Origin: JALZKA01 sp963786495
Lineage (GTDB): Bacteria; Actinomycetota; Thermoleophilia; Solirubrobacterales; 70-9
DNA: 64,000 nt
Assembly (NCBI GenBank): GCA_963786495.1
Contig: CAWAZL010000011.1
Coordinates: forward strand, 1 to 64,000
Reading direction: 5' to 3'
The stretch's first letter is position 1, and the number at the start of each line of letters is the position of its first letter. The position numbers and the translations under genes are program-made. Below, in pieces: positions 19,385 through 27,360 of the stretch. The notes under the pieces were generated by a model, which ran no database searches, was not told the origin of the DNA, and was given only the letters and a program-made list of their open reading frames with translations.

Positions 19385-20702
19385 TGGGCGGCCGTTCGCC
19401 AAGAACTCTTCGAAGCGGTGCGCCAGCGCCTTCGGGACCTTGGCGCTCACTCGCACGCCCTCCGGGCTTTCTTCGCGTTCCAGGTCGCCGGCTAGCTCGT
19501 AGAGCTCGGCCAGACGGGCGCCCTCCGCGTAGGGGACGAGGAGCTCCATCGGCTCGAGCGTGCGCTCGAACTCGACCGCGATCCGGTCGCGGAGGTCGTC
19601 GAGCCCCTCCCCCGTCTCGGCGGAGATGCCGACGGCGTCGCGGCGGCCCACGAGGACGCGACGGCGCTCCTCGTCGTCGAGCAGGTCGATCTTGTTGAAG
19701 ACCAGGAGCCTTGGCCGGTCGCCGGCGTTCATTTCGTCGAGGACCGAGTTCACCGCGGCGATCGAGCCGGCACGCTGCTCGTCGTCTTCGGACGCGTCGA
19801 CGACATGGACGATCAAGTCCGCCAGGCGCGTCTCCTCGAGCGTCGCCTTGAACGCCTCGACGAGTTGATGCGGAAGCTTGCGGATGAAGCCGACGGTGTC
19901 GGTCAGGAGGTATCGGCGCCCCTCGTGCTCGTAGGCGCGAGTGGTCGGGTCGAGAGTGTGGAAAAGCCGTGAGCCGACACCTACCTCCGCACCCGTCAGT
20001 GCGTTCAGGAGCGTCGATTTCCCTGCGTTCGTGTATCCCGCTAGCGCTACGGCAGGAACCGCGGCCGCCTCGCGGCGCGCTCGCATCGTCTCGCGTCCCT
20101 TCTCCACATGCTCGAGCTTTCGCCGCAGCGCCGTGATGCGGTCACGTGCGAGGCGGCGATCGGTCTCGATCTGGGACTCGCCCGGTCCCCTGGTGCCGAT
20201 GCCGCCGTCCATCCGCCCGGCTCCGAGGCGCTCGAGGTGCGTCCACAGCCCGCGCATGCGCGCGAGGTTGTATTCGAGCTGCGCCAGCTCCACCTGGAGC
20301 TTGCCCTCGGCTGAGTGGGCGTGGTCGGCGAAGATGTCCAGGATCACCGCGGTCCGGTCGATCACCGGCACGTCGAGCGCCGCCTCGAGGTTCCGCTCCT
20401 GGCGCGGCGCCAGCTCGTCGTCGCAGGCGACGAGGTTCGCGCCGGAGGCCTTGATGGCGTCCTTGACCTCGGCGAGCTTGCCGCGGCCCAGATATCGGTC
20501 GGGGTCCGGCTGGTCTCGCGCCTGAACGACCTCGCCCGACGTGGCCACGCCCGCGGTGCGTAGGAGCTCCTTCAGCTCGGCAAGCGGGTCGTCTGCGCGC
20601 TGCCGCAGCTTGCGGCAGGGCGCCGATCGCGAGCGCGCGCTGGCGCGCCCGCGGGTTGCGTAGGCCGGCTGCGGCGCCGTCGGATTTAGCGGAGACCTCC
20701 AC
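19381..20702 (-). CDS. hflX: ribosome-associated GTPase HflX, frameshift near N-terminus and uncertain C-terminus
   Basis: Splits stalled ribosomes and binds GTP/ATP. The GTP_bdg_N domain starts after GTG 20702 (MEVSAKSDGAAAGLRN, ALAIGALPQ), with a break near 20,610 before ADDPLAELKELLRTAG. Then YLGRGKLAEVKDAIKASG, GGIGTRGPGESQIETDRR (HflX signature) and the G domain: GYTNAGKSTLLNALTG (G1), LDPTTRAY (G2), LTDTVGFIRKLPHQLVEAF (G3), VFNKIDLLDD (G4), ISAETGEGLDDL (G5). The C-terminal HflX domain runs into the dUTPase in one frame; a one-base indel upstream of 19,381 would instead end it at TGA 19381-19383. Confidence 0.9.
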
Positions 20703-20732
20703 CCGATCGATTGTAGGCCTGCAGTGAGACCG

Positions 20733-21626
20733 CTACGGGCAGACGTACGGCGAAGGCGGCAGCCGCTTCGCGGTGAGGCCGATGTCGCCGATGAACGGCA
20801 GCGCGCCAACCCCACAGGCGTCGTCGATCGACTCGTCGACCGCGGCGCCATTCGAGCGCTTCGTGTAATTCGTCGCGGCCGTAAAGAGGCCGAGCTCGGC
20901 CATTTTCGAGAGGTCGTTGAGCGCCTCGTCGCGGCCTCTGTCCGAGTTGCGCACGTACTTGCGCCTGTCGAAGTCGAAGGTCCAGGTCACGTCCTCGCGA
21001 TTCCACCCATCCAGGTGGCCGTCGTCGAGGATCCCGAACTTTTTGAACCCCCAGTAGCCGTTCTGCGCGAACAGCAAGCCGTCGGGGTGAACGAGATCGC
21101 CAAGCCGCGCAACGAGCTTGCGCATGCCGTCGCGCTGCTTTGAGTGCTTCTTCGGCTCGATCATGTCGACGTTGTCGAGGAACAGCCCGTCGAAGCCCTT
21201 ATCCAAGATTTCCGGCGCAATGTCATCAGCGAGCGCGTCTCGGAGACCCGGCTTCGAGACGTCAGCGAACCACTCGTCGTTCCAGTTCTGCCATGCCGCC
21301 AGGCGGTACTGCTTGAGGTCGTCGTACCAGCCGCGCCACTTTTCGATAGTGCCGACACTGAGATAGGCCAGAACTGTCGCGCCTTCTGCCTTGAGCGCGG
21401 TGACCTTTGCCTGCGAAGCCTCCTCGCCGTCCACCACCACAACGTCGTAGTCGCCCAAGCGGTCGGCCACTTCGGCCGCGCTTCCCTCGATCATGCCATT
21501 GCCAATCCCAAACGCGAACGACTCGGCATCAACAAGCAGCGGATCGTCTGGGCCCCCGGCGCCGGCTTGCGGCGCCACGCAAAGAACGAGCGCCACCAAC
21601 ACCCCTGAGAAAACTGCCTTTCTCAT
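20733..21626 (-). CDS. secreted GH114-like (endo-alpha-1,4-polygalactosaminidase-type) TIM-barrel protein
   Basis: 297 residues from ATG 21626 with signal peptide FSGVLVALVLCVAPQAGA. AYLSVGTIEKWRGWYDDLK corresponds to the family's conserved strand with acidic residue, FDGLFLDNVDMIEP carries the Asp-x-x-D/N motif at a strand end, then LLFAQNGYWGF and a C-terminal Cys. This is the GH114/TM1410-like family, which cleaves galactosamine-rich exopolysaccharides in characterised members. Whether this member is catalytic is not shown by sequence alone. It lies 30 bases upstream of hflX on the same strand. Confidence 0.72.
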   Translation of the reverse strand: MRKAVFSGVLVALVLCVAPQAGAGGPDDPLLVDAESFAFGIGNGMIEGSAAEVADRLGDYDVVVVDGEEASQAKVTALKAEGATVLAYLSVGTIEKWRGWYDDLKQYRLAAWQNWNDEWFADVSKPGLRDALADDIAPEILDKGFDGLFLDNVDMIEPKKHSKQRDGMRKLVARLGDLVHPDGLLFAQNGYWGFKKFGILDDGHLDGWNREDVTWTFDFDRRKYVRNSDRGRDEALNDLSKMAELGLFTAATNYTKRSNGAAVDESIDDACGVGALPFIGDIGLTAKRLPPSPYVCP

Positions 21627-21677
21627 CACCTGTCCATCGTCCGTGAGGCCACGAGGGTTGAGGATAGGCTTGCCCGC

Positions 21678-22655
21678 GTGAAGGTCTTCGTCACTGGGGG
21701 AACCGGGTTCATCGGCGGTCATGTCGTGCGCCAGCTGCGTGAGCGCGGCGACGAGGTCGCCGCCTTGGTCCGCTCGCCCGATAAAGCGCAAGCTCTCAGC
21801 GAGCTGGGCGCAACGCTCGTTGAAGGCGACCTTTCCGACCGCGCGAAGCTCGCGGCGGCGATGCGGGGCTCCGACGCCGTTATCCACGGCGCCGCCATCT
21901 ACAAGGTCGGCATCCCCAAGTCGCGGCGCGAGCCGATGCGCCAGGCCAACGTCGTCGGCACCGAGAACGCCCTGGGCGCGGCGCTTGACGCGAAGATCCC
22001 TCGCGTCGTCTACATCTCAACGATCGGCGCCTTCGGCAACACAAAGGGCGAGGTCGTCGACGAGACCTACGACCATCCTGGTTCAGGCTTTACCTCCTAC
22101 TACGAGGAGACGAAGTACGAGGCGCACCAGATCGCCAAGGGGCTCATCGCAGACGGCCTGCCTTGTGTGATGGTTCAGCCGGGCGGCGTCTACGGACCTG
22201 ACGACCACTCCGCGATCGGCAAGCAGATCCTTGACTTCGCCGCGGGCCGGATGCCGTTCATCGCGTTCCCGACGGTCGGCATGAACATGGTCCATGTCGA
22301 AGACGTCGCCGCGGGGACCCTCCTGGCGCTCGACAAGGGCGAGATCGGCGAGTCGTACGTCCTGGGAGGCGACATCACGACCATGCGCGGGGTCATGGAC
22401 ACAACCGCGAAGGTCATGGGCAAGCGCGAACCGCGTGGGAACATCCCCACCGGCCTCCTGAAGGCCATCGCGCCGGCAGGTCCCGTGATCGGGAAGATCA
22501 TGGGCCAGCCACCGAACATGCGCGAGATGATCTCGTCGGCCGACGGCGTCACCTTCTGGGCCTCATCCGACAAGGCGGAGGCAAAGCTCGGCTACGAGCA
22601 CCGCCCGCTCGAGCGCGGTCTTCGCGAGACGCTCGAGGCCGAGGGCAAGGTCTAG
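21678..22655 (+). CDS. NAD(P)-dependent epimerase/dehydratase (extended SDR)
   Basis: 325 residues from GTG 21678. VFVTGGTGFIGGHVVRQL is the extended-SDR Rossmann motif GxxGxxG. DAVIHGAAIYKVG, RVVYISTIGAFGN and the catalytic Tyr-Lys pair in SYYEETKYEAHQIA follow, then MVQPGGVYGPDD (substrate loop). The C-terminus VTFWASSDKAEAKLGYEHRPLERGL resembles dihydroflavonol-4-reductase-like/hopanoid-associated sugar epimerases. Cytoplasmic; the substrate is not determinable. Divergent from the GH114-like gene. Confidence 0.82.
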   Translation: MKVFVTGGTGFIGGHVVRQLRERGDEVAALVRSPDKAQALSELGATLVEGDLSDRAKLAAAMRGSDAVIHGAAIYKVGIPKSRREPMRQANVVGTENALGAALDAKIPRVVYISTIGAFGNTKGEVVDETYDHPGSGFTSYYEETKYEAHQIAKGLIADGLPCVMVQPGGVYGPDDHSAIGKQILDFAAGRMPFIAFPTVGMNMVHVEDVAAGTLLALDKGEIGESYVLGGDITTMRGVMDTTAKVMGKREPRGNIPTGLLKAIAPAGPVIGKIMGQPPNMREMISSADGVTFWASSDKAEAKLGYEHRPLERGLRETLEAEGKV

Positions 22656-22661
22656 AACTGC

Positions 22662-23531
22662 TCAGGCTACGGCCGGGTTGCCCTCAGAGGTGCGCGGGGC
22701 CGGGATGAGCACCGCCGCCGCGATCACCGCGCAGAAGGCTGCAACGCGCGCGATGATTCCCAAGGCGTCGCCGCCGATCGCATCGCCGAAGACGAGAATT
22801 CCTCCTGCGATCCCGGCCACGTTGGCCGCGATCGACGACAGTGCGATCACCTGGATCGGAGGGCCGATCTGAAGGCCACGGGCGAGCGCGAAGAACGCGA
22901 GGAGGCCGGCGCCGATCGTGAGCATGCTCCACGGGCTCACGAGCGCGATCAAGCCGCTCTCGGCGACGCCACCCGTCAGCGCCTTCGTCGAGACGCTTCC
23001 CACGCCAACGAGGATGCCGGCAGCGACGCCGAACATGACGCCGCTCCGCTCATGGTCGCGGCCCCTCGAGCCCCGGTGAAGCAGCATCGCCCCGGCTGCG
23101 ACGAGCGCGCCCTCGAAAGCGAGAAGCGCGGCAAGGGAGTAAGCGGAATGGACCTCGGACGCCTCAGCCGTGAGGGCCAGCCAGGCGAGGCCGAACGCGC
23201 TGAGACACAGGCCCGCCCACTCGCGGCGGCCCAGGCGGATCCCGAAGAACCGCTGCGCGGGGAGAGCGAGAAGCGCCAAGCCGCCCGCGGTCACGACTTG
23301 GACCATCGACAGAGGCGCGATGGCCATCGCTACGACGTGAAAGCCCCAGGCGACGGCGGCGACCGCGAAGCCGAGCAGCCACCACTTCGAGCGAAAGAGG
23401 TTGATCGCGCTCTCGATCGGGCGCGTAAAGAGGATGGTCGGGACGCTCGTGGCTCCCCTGTGCTTGCACAGAACGGCGACGTTCGCGGTAAGGGCGGATG
23501 CGACCGCGAAGATGATGCCTAGCTCCGACAC
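22662..23531 (-). CDS. EamA/DMT-type multi-helix membrane transporter
   Basis: 289 residues from GTG 23531, chosen since sequence upstream lacks coding character. About nine to ten hydrophobic helices, for example LGIIFAVASALTANVAVLC, WWLLGFAVAAVAWGFHVVAM, VVTAGGLALLALPAQRFFG, GVMFGVAAGILVGVGSVSTK and VAAFCAVIAAAVLIPAP. Two internally similar halves with the DMT signature near helix 4-5 (PLSMVQVV) and near the C-terminus (GPPIQVIALSS) support the drug/metabolite transporter superfamily. Cargo unknown. It follows ridA on the same strand at 50 bases. Confidence 0.75.
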   Translation of the reverse strand: MSELGIIFAVASALTANVAVLCKHRGATSVPTILFTRPIESAINLFRSKWWLLGFAVAAVAWGFHVVAMAIAPLSMVQVVTAGGLALLALPAQRFFGIRLGRREWAGLCLSAFGLAWLALTAEASEVHSAYSLAALLAFEGALVAAGAMLLHRGSRGRDHERSGVMFGVAAGILVGVGSVSTKALTGGVAESGLIALVSPWSMLTIGAGLLAFFALARGLQIGPPIQVIALSSIAANVAGIAGGILVFGDAIGGDALGIIARVAAFCAVIAAAVLIPAPRTSEGNPAVA

Positions 23532-23580
23532 TGCAAGAGTGGCTTCGGCTCCTGCCTGGCCACGCTTGAGGTTTACGGAC

Positions 23581-23970
23581 CTATTTGGACGCCTTGACCG
23601 CCTCCGCTTCGATCTCCACCTTCCAGCGCTCGTCGAGGAGTCCCGCGACAACCACCATGGCTGTGGCGGGTGGGTTCGAGCCAACCGCCCTCGCGTGCTC
23701 GAGCCCCACGGCCTTCTCGTACGACGCGTCTGTCACGAACATGCGCGTCCTCACCACATCGTTCAGGCTCGAGCCCGCCTCGGCGAGAGCCATCTCGATG
23801 ATCTCGAAGCACCGGCGCGCCTGAACTCCCGGATCGGGATCGCACGAGCCGTCATCCCAGACAGGAGCGGTGCCGGAGACGATGACCCTGTCGCCCACGA
23901 CGACCGCGCGGCAGTAGCCGTAGCGCTCCTCGAGCGGGATGGCAGAGAAGATGCGCTGTCGCTCGGCCAC
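23581..23970 (-). CDS. RidA family protein (YjgF/YER057c/UK114)
   Basis: 129 residues. RIFSAIPLEERYGYCRAVVVGDRVIVSGTAPVWDDG, then VQARRCFEIIEMALAEAGSSLNDVVRTRMFVTD (Arg of RidA active site) and ATAMVVVAGLLDERWKVEIEAEAV. RidA-type enzymes hydrolyse reactive 2-aminoacrylate and related enamines released by PLP enzymes; its position directly after a PLP aminotransferase (4-base gap) fits that role. The C-terminal active Glu (VEIEAEA) is present. Full length. Confidence 0.85.
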   Translation of the reverse strand: MAERQRIFSAIPLEERYGYCRAVVVGDRVIVSGTAPVWDDGSCDPDPGVQARRCFEIIEMALAEAGSSLNDVVRTRMFVTDASYEKAVGLEHARAVGSNPPATAMVVVAGLLDERWKVEIEAEAVKASK

Positions 23971-23974
23971 GAGC

Positions 23975-25147
23975 TCAGGCCGAGAGGTGCTCGCGCATCC
24001 GCTCGACCGCCTCGGTGATGCGCTCGTCTGGCGTCGTCAGCGAGATCCGGAAGAAGCCCTCGCCCGAGGGCCCGTACATCGACCCGGGCGAGATCACCAC
24101 GGCTGCCTCCTCGAGCGCCAGCTCGGCGAAGGACGTGGAGGTGTGGCCATCGGGAACGGGCGCCCAGACGTAGATCGTCCCCTTCGGTGACGCCACGTCA
24201 ACGCCGATGTCCCGGAGCGCGGAGACGACGAGGTCCCGCCGCCGTGTGTAGACCGCGTTCATCTCGTCGATCGCGTCCGAGGGCGCGTCAAGCGCGGCCG
24301 ATCCGGCAAGCTGCACCGCCTCGAACAGGCCCGAGTCGATGTTCGTCTTCAAGCGCCAGTAGGTCTGGATCGCATCCGCGTTGCCCAGGATCGCCGCGCA
24401 GCGCCAGCCGGTCATGTTGAAGCCCTTGGAGAGCGAGAAGACCTCGACGCCAACCTCCTTCGCGCCAGGCGTCGCCAGGAAGCTCGGCGCGACGTAGCCG
24501 TCGTAGGTCGTCTCGGAGTAGGCGTTGTCGTGGACGACCAGGAACTCGTGCTTTTGCGCGAGCTCGACGACCTGCTCGAAGAAGCCATCGGGTGCCACCG
24601 CGCCAGTCGGGTTGTTCGGGTAGTTCAGGAACATCAGGCGCGCCTTCGAGAGAGCCATCGGATCGATCGCTTCCAGGTCGGGCACAAAGCCCAGGCTGGG
24701 GTCGAGCGGCAGCACGACCGCCTCGGCGCCCGCGAGCACCGGGCCGCCGGTGTAGACGGGGTATCCCGGGTCCGAGGCAAGCGCAATGTCGCCCGGGTCG
24801 AGGAACGCGAAGCAGAGGTTGTAGATGCACTCCTTGGCCCCGATCGCAGGGATCACCTCGGTCTCGGGATCGATCTCGACACCAAAGCGGCGGTCGTAGA
24901 ACCGGGCGAGCGCCTCGCGGAACTCGGCGCGGCCGCGGTTCGACGGGTACTGGTGGGTCCCCGGGTCGGCGACGGCCGCCTGCATCGCTTCGACGATGTG
25001 CGGATAGGTGGGCGTGTCCGGATCGCCGATGCCAAGCGAGATCACGTCGATCCCGGCCGCCTTCTTCTCAGCGACCTTGCGCTCGAGCTCGGCGAACATG
25101 TACGGCGGGATCGCCTCGAGGCGTTGCGATGGATCGGTGCGTGCCAT
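23975..25147 (-). CDS. dapL: LL-diaminopimelate aminotransferase (DapL type), PLP-dependent class I aminotransferase
   Basis: 390 residues. Converts tetrahydrodipicolinate plus glutamate directly to LL-diaminopimelate, bypassing the acylated route. VISLGIGDPDTPTYPHIVEAM, HQYPSNRGRAEFREALARFY, IPAIGAKECIYNL, FLNYPNNPTGAVAP, VVHDNAYSETTYDG and the PLP lysine in SLSKGFNMTGWRCA, plus C-terminal FFRISLTTPDERI with the carboxylate Arg, are typical of DapL-like aminotransferases. dapF lies upstream in the same operon, supporting DAP synthesis over other transaminations, though paralogous alanine or aspartate aminotransferases cannot be excluded. Confidence 0.8.
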   Translation of the reverse strand: MARTDPSQRLEAIPPYMFAELERKVAEKKAAGIDVISLGIGDPDTPTYPHIVEAMQAAVADPGTHQYPSNRGRAEFREALARFYDRRFGVEIDPETEVIPAIGAKECIYNLCFAFLDPGDIALASDPGYPVYTGGPVLAGAEAVVLPLDPSLGFVPDLEAIDPMALSKARLMFLNYPNNPTGAVAPDGFFEQVVELAQKHEFLVVHDNAYSETTYDGYVAPSFLATPGAKEVGVEVFSLSKGFNMTGWRCAAILGNADAIQTYWRLKTNIDSGLFEAVQLAGSAALDAPSDAIDEMNAVYTRRRDLVVSALRDIGVDVASPKGTIYVWAPVPDGHTSTSFAELALEEAAVVISPGSMYGPSGEGFFRISLTTPDERITEAVERMREHLSA

Positions 25148-25159
25148 GGGTGCGTGAGG

Positions 25160-25645
25160 CTATCGGGACACAGGCCCTGGGCCGGCGAGCGCCGCCTCGC
25201 GAGACTGATGGCAGGAAAGCCTCATCAGCTTGCCCTCGTAGACCTCGAAGCGGTGCCATTGATGCATCGAGATCTTCGCTCCGCTCGACCGTCCCGACAG
25301 CTCGAGCCGAACCTCTTGCAGCACAACGCCAGGCTCTACGTCCTCCCACTCATCCTGTGACTCGAGAGCTTCCCAGGCCTCAAACCACGCCGACCAGAAC
25401 TCCGCCCATTGGCGGAAGCCCCTTGCAACCCTGCTCGGGTAGATGATGTCCATTACCTCGAGCTCGCGCAGGTCGAGGACGACGTCGGGGTGTATCTGCC
25501 TCATCTGCGCCGCGACGAGATCGACCGTATTGGACGGAGGCACGCGTCCCGCCGCGATCTCTGCGAGAGCATCCCTGACTACGGGGAACTGCGAACCCGC
25601 GAACGTGTCCGCCAGGGACTTCATCCGCTCGAGGTCCTCAGACAC
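25160..25645 (-). CDS. NTF2/SnoaL-like protein
   Basis: 161 residues from GTG 25645, overlapping the dapF stop by 8 bases (GTGTCTGA). Contains MRQIHPDVVLDLRELEVMDIIYPSRVARGFRQWAEF-type opening, WSAWFEAWEALESQDEWEDVEPGVVLQEVRLELSGR and ISMHQWHRFEVYEGKLMRLSCHQSREAAL, a SnoaL-like alpha+beta cone. Probably binds a small ligand; no specific residues identify a reaction. Its place between dapF and dapL in an amino-acid operon gives no clear hint. Confidence 0.7.
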   Translation of the reverse strand: MSEDLERMKSLADTFAGSQFPVVRDALAEIAAGRVPPSNTVDLVAAQMRQIHPDVVLDLRELEVMDIIYPSRVARGFRQWAEFWSAWFEAWEALESQDEWEDVEPGVVLQEVRLELSGRSSGAKISMHQWHRFEVYEGKLMRLSCHQSREAALAGPGPVSR

Positions 25646-26450
25646 GCTTCAAGGCGGCCACAAACTCGGTTGATAGCTCGCCGCGGCAGATCGGTTCGGC
25701 CGTCCCGATCAGAGTCATCTCGAGGTCGTCCGTGATCTCGACCGTGAGCTGGCCGCCGTCGAGCTGGACGGTGATCGGGCTGGGCGCGCCTTCGAGGAAG
25801 GCGGCTACCGCGGCTCCCGACGCGCCCGTGCCGGATGAGAGCGTCTCCCCCACACCGCGCTCGAAGATCCGCGCGCGAACCGTCGAGCCGTCGATGCGGG
25901 TGAACGAAACGTTGGTGCGTTGAGGGAAGAGGTCGGTGTTCGACTCGATCCCCGGGCCGATCGCGCTCAGGTCGAGCCTTTCGACCTCGCGGCCCGCAGC
26001 GATCACGCATTGCGGATTGCCGACGTTGAGCTTTCGGTACTGCCATTCCCGCTCCGCCGAGACGAGCGTGCCGGTGCCTTCGTCGCGCGCTCGGCCGATC
26101 TCCATGCGGACTTCGTTGGGCGCGGTGATCACGGGCGACACGGGGCCGGCCTTCGTGATGACCGAAAATTCGTCTTGGTCGGTCCAACCGGCCGAGCGGA
26201 GGTACAGCACGGCTTCGCGCGCGCCGTTGCCGGACAACTCGGCCTCGGAGCCGTCAGGGTTGAAGATCCGAAGTTCGGCGACGTGGTCGGGGTCCTCGAC
26301 CGGCGTGAGCAGCAGGATTCCGTCAGATCCCACGCCGAAGTGCGGGTCACAGATGCGCTTGACGCGCTCGGGCGTGAGCTCGAACGGGAGTGAGGCGGCC
26401 TCGACGATCACGTAGTCGTTGCCCAGCGCTTGCCACTTCTCAAAACGCAC
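25638..26450 (-). CDS. dapF: diaminopimelate epimerase homologue with both catalytic cysteines replaced by serine
   Basis: 270 residues, normal DapF length. WQALGNDYVIV opens the first domain, FGVGSDGILLL and RIFNPDGSEAELSGNGARE follow, then VGNPQCVIA, and FERGVGETLSSGTGAS in the second domain. In canonical DapF the two-base mechanism uses Cys73 (CGNGxRC) and Cys217 (ETxACGxG). Here the equivalents are Ser73 and Ser206, and the CGNGxRC second Cys is Glu79. The fold is certain, but epimerase activity by the classical mechanism is not. Lies between miaA (9 bases) and the NTF2-like gene. Confidence 0.85.
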   Translation of the reverse strand: MRFEKWQALGNDYVIVEAASLPFELTPERVKRICDPHFGVGSDGILLLTPVEDPDHVAELRIFNPDGSEAELSGNGAREAVLYLRSAGWTDQDEFSVITKAGPVSPVITAPNEVRMEIGRARDEGTGTLVSAEREWQYRKLNVGNPQCVIAAGREVERLDLSAIGPGIESNTDLFPQRTNVSFTRIDGSTVRARIFERGVGETLSSGTGASGAAVAAFLEGAPSPITVQLDGGQLTVEITDDLEMTLIGTAEPICRGELSTEFVAALKRV

Positions 26451-26459
26451 GAGGCGAAT

Positions 26460-27353
26460 CTATTCTGCTTCGCCGAGGCGCCGCAAGATCTCCGCGGCCA
26501 CGGCACCGTCATCCAGCCCCGTGCGATCGACCAGATCGACGCCGGGCATGCGGCGCATCCAGGTGAGCTGTCGCCGCGCGAACGCCCGCTGGGCTGACTT
26601 CATCGCGTCTGAGTCGCCGCTCAGCAGCTGGTCGAAGCCGATCGCCGCGCGAGCGGTGCGAGAAGCTCCGGCCTGGTCCGCACGGGAGGCTTCTTCCGCC
26701 GCGCCGGCCATGACCATCGCGTCGACCCGGGTGTCGATGCGCTGGCGGAGCTCGTCGCGGTCGAGGGTGATTCCGGCGAGGACGGTGGGCCGGCGAAGCT
26801 CCTCGGTCCACAGGCCCTCGCTGGAGGCGTGAGGGGCGATCCCCAGGCGCCTCAGCTCGGTCAAGCGGACGATGCGCTTGCCGTCGTTCGTGTGGACGCC
26901 CGAGCGGAGCTCCTCGGGAAGCTCGGCGTGAAGGGCATCCGAGCCCCGCTCGGCCAGGTCTCGCTCCACCTCGTCGCGAACCTCGGCAGGCACGGGCGGG
27001 CGTAGCTCGAGCTCGGCGAGGGCAGCACGCAGATAGAGCCCGGTCCCGCCCACCACGATCGGCCGCCGCCCCGCTTCGAGGAGAGCATCGATCTCCGCCT
27101 GCGCGAGCTCGGCGAAGCGGCCGGCCGAGAACTCCTCCGCCACGCCCGCGACCCCAACGAGGCGATGCTCCAGCCGCTCCTGTTCCTCAGGCGTCGGCGC
27201 TCCGCTCAGGACCTCCAGCCCCCGATAGACCTGTATCGAGTCGCAGCCGACGGCGACCGGGTCCTCCCCGCGCTCGCGAAGTAGCTCGGCCAGGGCAACC
27301 GCGACGCCCGTCTTCCCGGCCGCGGTCGGCCCGAAGATTGCGACGACGTGCAT
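26460..27353 (-). CDS. miaA: tRNA dimethylallyltransferase
   Basis: 297 residues. Adds an isopentenyl group to A37 of tRNAs reading UNN codons. VVAIFGPTAAGKTGVAVALAE is the P-loop, VAVGCDSIQVYRGLEVLSGAP the substrate Asp-Ser region, RFAELAQAEIDALLEAGRRPIVVGGTGLYLRAAL the transferase core, RIVRLTELRRLGI and AIGFDQLLSGD the tRNA-binding part. The product is then methylthiolated by MiaB, encoded 7 bases upstream in the same operon. Complete. Confidence 0.95.
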   Translation of the reverse strand: MHVVAIFGPTAAGKTGVAVALAELLRERGEDPVAVGCDSIQVYRGLEVLSGAPTPEEQERLEHRLVGVAGVAEEFSAGRFAELAQAEIDALLEAGRRPIVVGGTGLYLRAALAELELRPPVPAEVRDEVERDLAERGSDALHAELPEELRSGVHTNDGKRIVRLTELRRLGIAPHASSEGLWTEELRRPTVLAGITLDRDELRQRIDTRVDAMVMAGAAEEASRADQAGASRTARAAIGFDQLLSGDSDAMKSAQRAFARRQLTWMRRMPGVDLVDRTGLDDGAVAAEILRRLGEAE

Positions 27354-27360
27354 CGTGGTC

